Source of the DNA: Crocodylus rhombifer
Taxonomy: Eukaryota; Chordata; Crocodylia; Crocodylidae
Direction: 5' to 3'
Assembly (NCBI GenBank): GCA_038503035.1
Contig: JAVSML010001008.1
Location: forward strand, 67,164 to 131,163
DNA: 64,000 nucleotides
Notes under the pieces: generated by a model
Database searches by the model: none
What the model was told of the DNA's origin: nothing
What the model saw: only the letters and a program-made list of their open reading frames with translations
Translations under genes and position numbers: made by a program
In this document: positions 60,403 to 64,000 of the stretch, one piece after another
How positions within the stretch are numbered: position 1 is the stretch's first letter
Layout of the letters: each line of letters opens with the position of its first letter

Positions 60403-60685
60403 TGGTATGTCTATACTGCCTCCTTGGTGTTCTTGAGACTGCTTCTTCCATACTGAATTCAACAAACACAGAAATTAAATGCACTCTGGGGACAGTTCTT
60501 TCCACATACATCCCTCTCAGGTTCTTTATTTCCATGGGCCTAACAGCATAGGCAGGAAAGCACACTCAGTGTGGCTCCACAGCTTTATTTTTGGGTTTGA
60601 CATGTGTAACATGGAAGCACATGGGTAGAGTGTGCTTCTTGGCAGCAGCCTAAAGACCTTTGGGGAGGCAAGTATGTACATACCT
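60403..60685. mobile_element. MITE-like element, about 280 bp
   Basis: The left end 'ggtatgtctatactgcctcc' is inverse to the right end 'ggaggcaagtatgtacatac'. An inner inverted pair 'gaaagcacactc'/'gagtgtgcttct' lies at about 60557 and 60630. Flanks TAT and TTT do not form a clean duplication. Confidence 0.5.
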
Positions 60686-60689
60686 TTTA

Positions 60690-61118
60690 ACCAAATTTTC
60701 ATGTGTTTATTATATTTGTATGCTGCCCTTCCCCCTAAAAAGCTCATGGTGGCTTACAGTAAAAAAACAACATAATTTATATAAAGGCAGATAAAATATT
60801 AAATAAGTTATACAACAGCCCTGAACTCTGTAAAACGATTGACAACTCCAAGCAAACCTAGATGGCTAAACACCTGCACAAATAAAAAGGTCCTTCAGCA
60901 CTTCCAGACATTGGTCAGAGTCAGACTTTAGCAGACCATGAGGGGGAGGGAGTTTCAGAGCAGAGAAGCCGCTACTGAGAACAACTTCTCATGTGTTTTT
61001 GCCAGGAAAAATTGACACATTGATGGTAGTTGCAGGAGTTTGTGATCACCTTAAGTAGTCCCTTAAGCATGTACAGACCAGATGAGCCAGGAGACATCCA
61101 AAAGGTAGAAAGTGTAGA
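60690..61118 (-). pseudogene. L2-like LINE 3' end, second copy
   Basis: The minus-strand translation has 'EKLFSVAA' and 'FLFVQVF' in the same order as the fragment at 40958-41580. It is followed by a 3' untranslated region ending in 'catacaaatataataaacac' (minus). It is heavily broken by stops. It ends just before the start of the CR1 5' region. Confidence 0.65.
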
Positions 61119-61149
61119 CACAGGGAAATATCTGAGCCCCTTGAATCTT

Positions 61150-61529
61150 AGGTCTCTGGCTTAGGGCGAGAGACACGTGGGTGAAAGCCCAAAGCCCCCA
61201 GAGCCCCCCAGCAGCCATGGAGCCCTCCACCAACCCCCAACACAGCCAGAGGTAAGTGGGGCCGGTGGTGGGACGGGGTTAACCCTTAGTGGGAGGAGGT
61301 GACTGAGTGGGAGCCAGGCCGGGTCTCGCCCCGCCCAGGCCCTTACTTGACCCAGCCCTGCAGGGAGAGAGAGAGGTAGGGGAGGGTACTTACCAGTCCC
61401 TCTCCAGTGGAGCAGGGCCCCCCAAATCCCAGGCAGGGCCCCCCCAACCCAAGAGCAGCTTCCCCGATGGCGTGCCCAATGTGCACGTGCGTAGTTTAAA
61501 AGGGCTCACCAACAGCAAAAAAGCCTCGG
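61150..61529 (+). promoter_or_regulatory. CR1 5'UTR unit 1
   Basis: This is the first of two similar GC-rich, CpG-containing units preceding CR1 ORF1. Landmarks are 'gcgagagacacg' (61166), 'agcccccagagccccccagc' (61193) and 'agaggtaagtgggg' (61248). Tandem 5' units of a LINE usually carry its internal promoter. That role is inferred from position, not seen. The unit contains a splice-donor-like 'aggtaagt'. Confidence 0.65.
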
Positions 61530-61830
61530 TTAGGCTCAGGGAGTGGCGAGAGATGCACGGATGAAAGCCCGCTGTGCCCCCGCTCCCCTGAAGCCCCCCA
61601 GAGACCCCCTAGCAGCCACAGAGCCCCCCGCCGACCCCCAGCACAACCAGAGGTAAGTGGGGGCTGTGGTGGGAGGGGGTTAACTCTTAGAGAGTGGGAG
61701 CAGGTGGCTGAGTGTGAGCCGGGCTGGGTCTCGCCATGCCCAGGCCCCTACTTCACCCAGTCCCCCAGGGAGCCATGTGACCAGGCTGCGCAAACAAGTG
61801 CACTTGTCTGCCGGCATGTGAGTTAGCGTG
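61530..61830 (+). promoter_or_regulatory. CR1 5'UTR unit 2
   Basis: The same landmarks recur in order: 'gcgagagatgcacgg' (61546), 'agccccccagagaccc' (61592), 'agaggtaagtggggg' (61649) and 'gggtctcgcc' (61728). The offset to unit 1 is 380-400 bp. It is followed by the lead-in to ORF1. Confidence 0.65.
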
Positions 61831-61997
61831 GAGTTCACACAGGAGGGTGTGTGGGAGGGCCCGAGGCCCTGCCTCTGAGCCCCCCAGGGTAGACAGTCCC
61901 AGCCGTAGCCAGCCTACCAGCGGCATGATGTGGATGGGTATGCGCTATACCCTGAGGGTTCCCTCGGGGTCTGCACCCCTTCTCCAGCACCTCAGAG

Positions 61998-63001
61998 ATG
62001 GCCACCCAGACGGAGCTCATGGTTCCAGGCTCTACACAGACGGAGCCCGTGGCTCTTGGCTGTGTGGGTTGTCTGTCCCTTTTGCAGGCTCTGGGGCCCG
62101 GGAGCATGGCTACCTCCCCTTGTGGGGTCTGCTCCCTTTTGGGGTCTCTGGTGCACCAGCTGGAGGAGCTCCAGGTCACAGTCCAGAGACTGCGTGCCAT
62201 CAGGGACTGTGAGCAAAAGATAGACTCCTCCTGCCAGGCCCTTCTCCCTTGGGAGCTGGAGGGTAGACCACAGTTTCCCTCCAGGACAAGGGAGGACTCT
62301 GGGACCTCCCATTCTGTCCAGTCAAGGGGATGGACTAATGTGGTCAAGGGCCCTAAGGCCCAATGCACCAAGGCCCCTGCCCCACTGGAGCTTAGCAACA
62401 GGTATGAACCTCTTGCTGCAACCGCAGGCAACACAGGCCCTACTGCAGCTACCGCCCCCACTCTCCCCAAGACAAATGTGAAGTGTTTGTTGTGGGAGAC
62501 TCCATCCTGAGGGGGACTGAGCGGGTAATCTGGCGCCCCGACCCCTTAGCCTGGGAAGTCTTATGCTTCCCACGGGCCCTCATCTGAGACATTGTGGAGA
62601 AGATCCCTAAGCTCCTCCAGCCCACAGACCACTATCCTATGCTCCTTATTCACGTGGGCACCAATGACATAGCTCGGAGCGCTCCCAGCTGGGTCATGAA
62701 GCGCTACAGAGATTTGGGAGCGGGGCTAAAGGGTCTGGAGGCACAGGTGGTGTTCTCTTTGATCCTCCTAGTCTCGGCGTATGGGCTGAGGAGGGAGAGG
62801 AGGATCCAGGTAGTGAACCAAAGACTGCGGCGCTGGTTCACTAAGTGTCATCAGGAAGGCTTTGGCTTCCATGACTACAAGCCACTTTTTGGCGAGAGAG
62901 GCAGCGAGCTGCTGGGAAGAGATTGCCTCCACCTTTCTCCCCTGGGAAGGAGGCTCTTCTCAGCCAGATTGGCTGACCTGCTCCACCGGGCTTTAAACTA
63001 A
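61998..63001 (+). pseudogene. CR1 ORF1 (esterase-like), broken
   Basis: The first part (61998-62510) has repeated 'TQTE' phrases, paired cysteines ('CVGC', 'CGVC') and a likely coiled stretch 'LVHQLEELQVTVQRLRAI'. A one-base shift near 62470-62483 moves the frame. The second part then carries the SGNH/GDSL-hydrolase blocks: 'GDS' at 62495-62503, 'HVGTND' near 62651 and 'DCLHLSPLGR' near 62925. A TGA at 62585-62587 probably comes from a decayed CGA. CR1 ORF1 esterase domains are known in this LINE clade. The frame ends with a stop at 62999-63001. Close to full length but not functional as read. Confidence 0.88.
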
Positions 63002-63129
63002 GCCTGCTGGGGGATGGGGGGACTACCACCACTGCTGGCCATCTGAGCAGCCCTTGCAAAGCCAGTAGGCCAAGGCACTTAAGGGAGCCCACCCTTGCCC
63101 CAGCCTTGGTACAATCTGTGGGCAAGGCA
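63002..63129 (+). other. CR1 inter-ORF region
   Basis: This is non-coding sequence between the ORF1 stop and the first recognisable ORF2 residues. Confidence 0.6.
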
Positions 63130-64000
63130 AGAACCCCCAAGGGGACACTTACCTGCCTGTACACAAATACCAGGAGCTTGGCGAATAAGCAGGAGGAACT
63201 TGTACTCCTGCTTAACACAAATACTTACAACATCATAGGGATAATGGAGACCTGGGACTTCACCCATGACTGGACCACGGTATAGATGGCTATGCCTTGT
63301 ACAGGAGGGATCATGTAAATAAAAGGGGCGGGGGTGTAGCTCTCTATGTTAAGGAAAGCTACGCATCCCTGCAAGCTGACGTTGACGACCAGGGTGGACA
63401 ACTGGAGACCCTCTGGGTTAAAATCTGTGGGGAACACAATACAGGGGACACAACAGTGGGAGTCTACTACAGACCTCCCGCCCAGAGTCAAGAGCTTGAC
63501 CAGGAGTTGGCCTGGGAACTGGCTGAGGCCACATGGTCCAGGACCATGGTTATCATGGGTGACTTCAATTACCCAGACATCTCGGGGGAGGATCACTCAG
63601 CAAAATTTGAGTGGTTGCAAAGCTTCCTGTCATGTGTGGATGGCCTCTACCTGACTCAAAAAGTCTACGGACCAATGAGAGATAAAGCGCTGCTCGACCT
63701 GGTACTGGCTACTAGGAATGACCTAATCAGTGACCTAGTGATCTCTGGGAAGCTGGGTGACAGCGATCATGAGCTGATCACCTTCACCATCCATCATAAA
63801 ACTGGCAAGTCAGTCAGCAACACTAAAAGTCCTTGACTTCAGGAAAGCCAACTTTGACAAGCTCAGGAGGCTTGTCAGTGAGGCCCTAAGGGACCATGAC
63901 CTCCAGGAAGAGTGGTTGCTGCTTAAGGGAGTGATCCTCAATGCACAAGCTAATTCTATTCCATCTCGGAGGAAAGGCAGCAAGAGGGCACAGCAGCCCC
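63130..64000 (+). pseudogene. CR1 ORF2, endonuclease domain, runs off the window
   Basis: The start is visible as 'TNTRSLANKQEELV' (about 63160). A one-base frame change near 63275 is followed by a 180-codon open stretch (63297-63836) with 'GGGVALYVKESY', 'GVYYRPP', 'MGDFNYPD', 'LLDLVLATR' and 'GDSDHELITF'. Together these cover the apurinic/apyrimidinic-type endonuclease that nicks the target for LINE insertion. The Asp, Asn and His of the active-site motifs are present. Coding-like sequence continues in another frame after 63836. The reverse transcriptase would lie beyond 64000. Confidence 0.9.

Noticed and set aside
1..64000. CRISPR arrays, operons, prophage or plasmid features
   Set aside because: No regularly spaced direct repeats, ribosome-binding sites or tightly packed genes. 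The repeat content is that of a vertebrate genome.

Overview
The window is vertebrate nuclear DNA, most likely from a crocodilian, with a turtle as the main alternative. The evidence is repeat content. There are many CR1 LINE copies whose 3' ends carry the sauropsid signature (for example 'ggactagatgacctcctgag'), L2-like LINE tails, old MIR-type SINEs, hAT-like elements and numerous non-autonomous DNA transposons with GC-rich cores. I found no host protein-coding gene that I can name, and no rRNA, tRNA, CRISPR or prokaryote-type feature. The long AT-rich stretches between repeats look intergenic or intronic. One short open segment with good splice signals (59274-59415, minus) is the only host-exon candidate.

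Layout. 1-9700: mostly AT-rich unique-looking DNA with small inverted-repeat elements (3001-3098, 4875-5548, about 5886-6091) and a SINE/LINE-tail repeat near 8330-8690. 9700-19400: three copies of one 0.75-1.1 kb inverted-repeat transposon family (9740-10851, 11558-12438, 18632-19388), two CR1 3' ends, a MIR relic and two short MITEs. 19400-27800: almost no recognisable repeats, but an unexplained 58-bp direct duplication (24478/25526) and a perfect 18-bp-arm hairpin (25923-25965). 27890-29405: a CR1 copy with endonuclease remnants but no reverse transcriptase. 29400-34400: a pyrimidine tract, hAT-type pieces (one at 31169-31354 with a perfect 8-bp target duplication), an old CR1-like fragment and a probable solo LTR containing a G-quadruplex motif.

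36145-39850 is a stack of insertions. A Ty3/gypsy-type pol relic on the minus strand (reverse transcriptase and RNase H segments) has been broken by a CR1 (37603-38398) and has a palindromic MITE (about 39130-39390) lodged in it. 40958-41580 and 60690-61118 are L2-like LINE 3' ends. 44499-45473 is a large inverted repeat enclosing a 598-bp hAT-like element and several CA/GT microsatellites. 48627-49866 and 50156-50662 are CR1 copies, the second inserted into an imperfect minisatellite. 54790-56850 is GC-rich low-copy or satellite-like DNA.

From about 61150 to the window end lies the 5' half of a long CR1 on the plus strand: two tandem 5'UTR units of roughly 380-400 bp, ORF1 (coiled region plus SGNH/GDSL esterase-like domain, broken by one frameshift and one stop) and the start of ORF2 (endonuclease domain). 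It runs off the window edge.

The DNA here does not work together as an operon or pathway. It is a record of successive transposon insertions. The most informative signals are the nested insertions, the repeated 3-bp target duplications of the MITE families, the CR1 5'UTR tandem units and the large inverted repeat. All family assignments are from reading the sequence; no database search was run.
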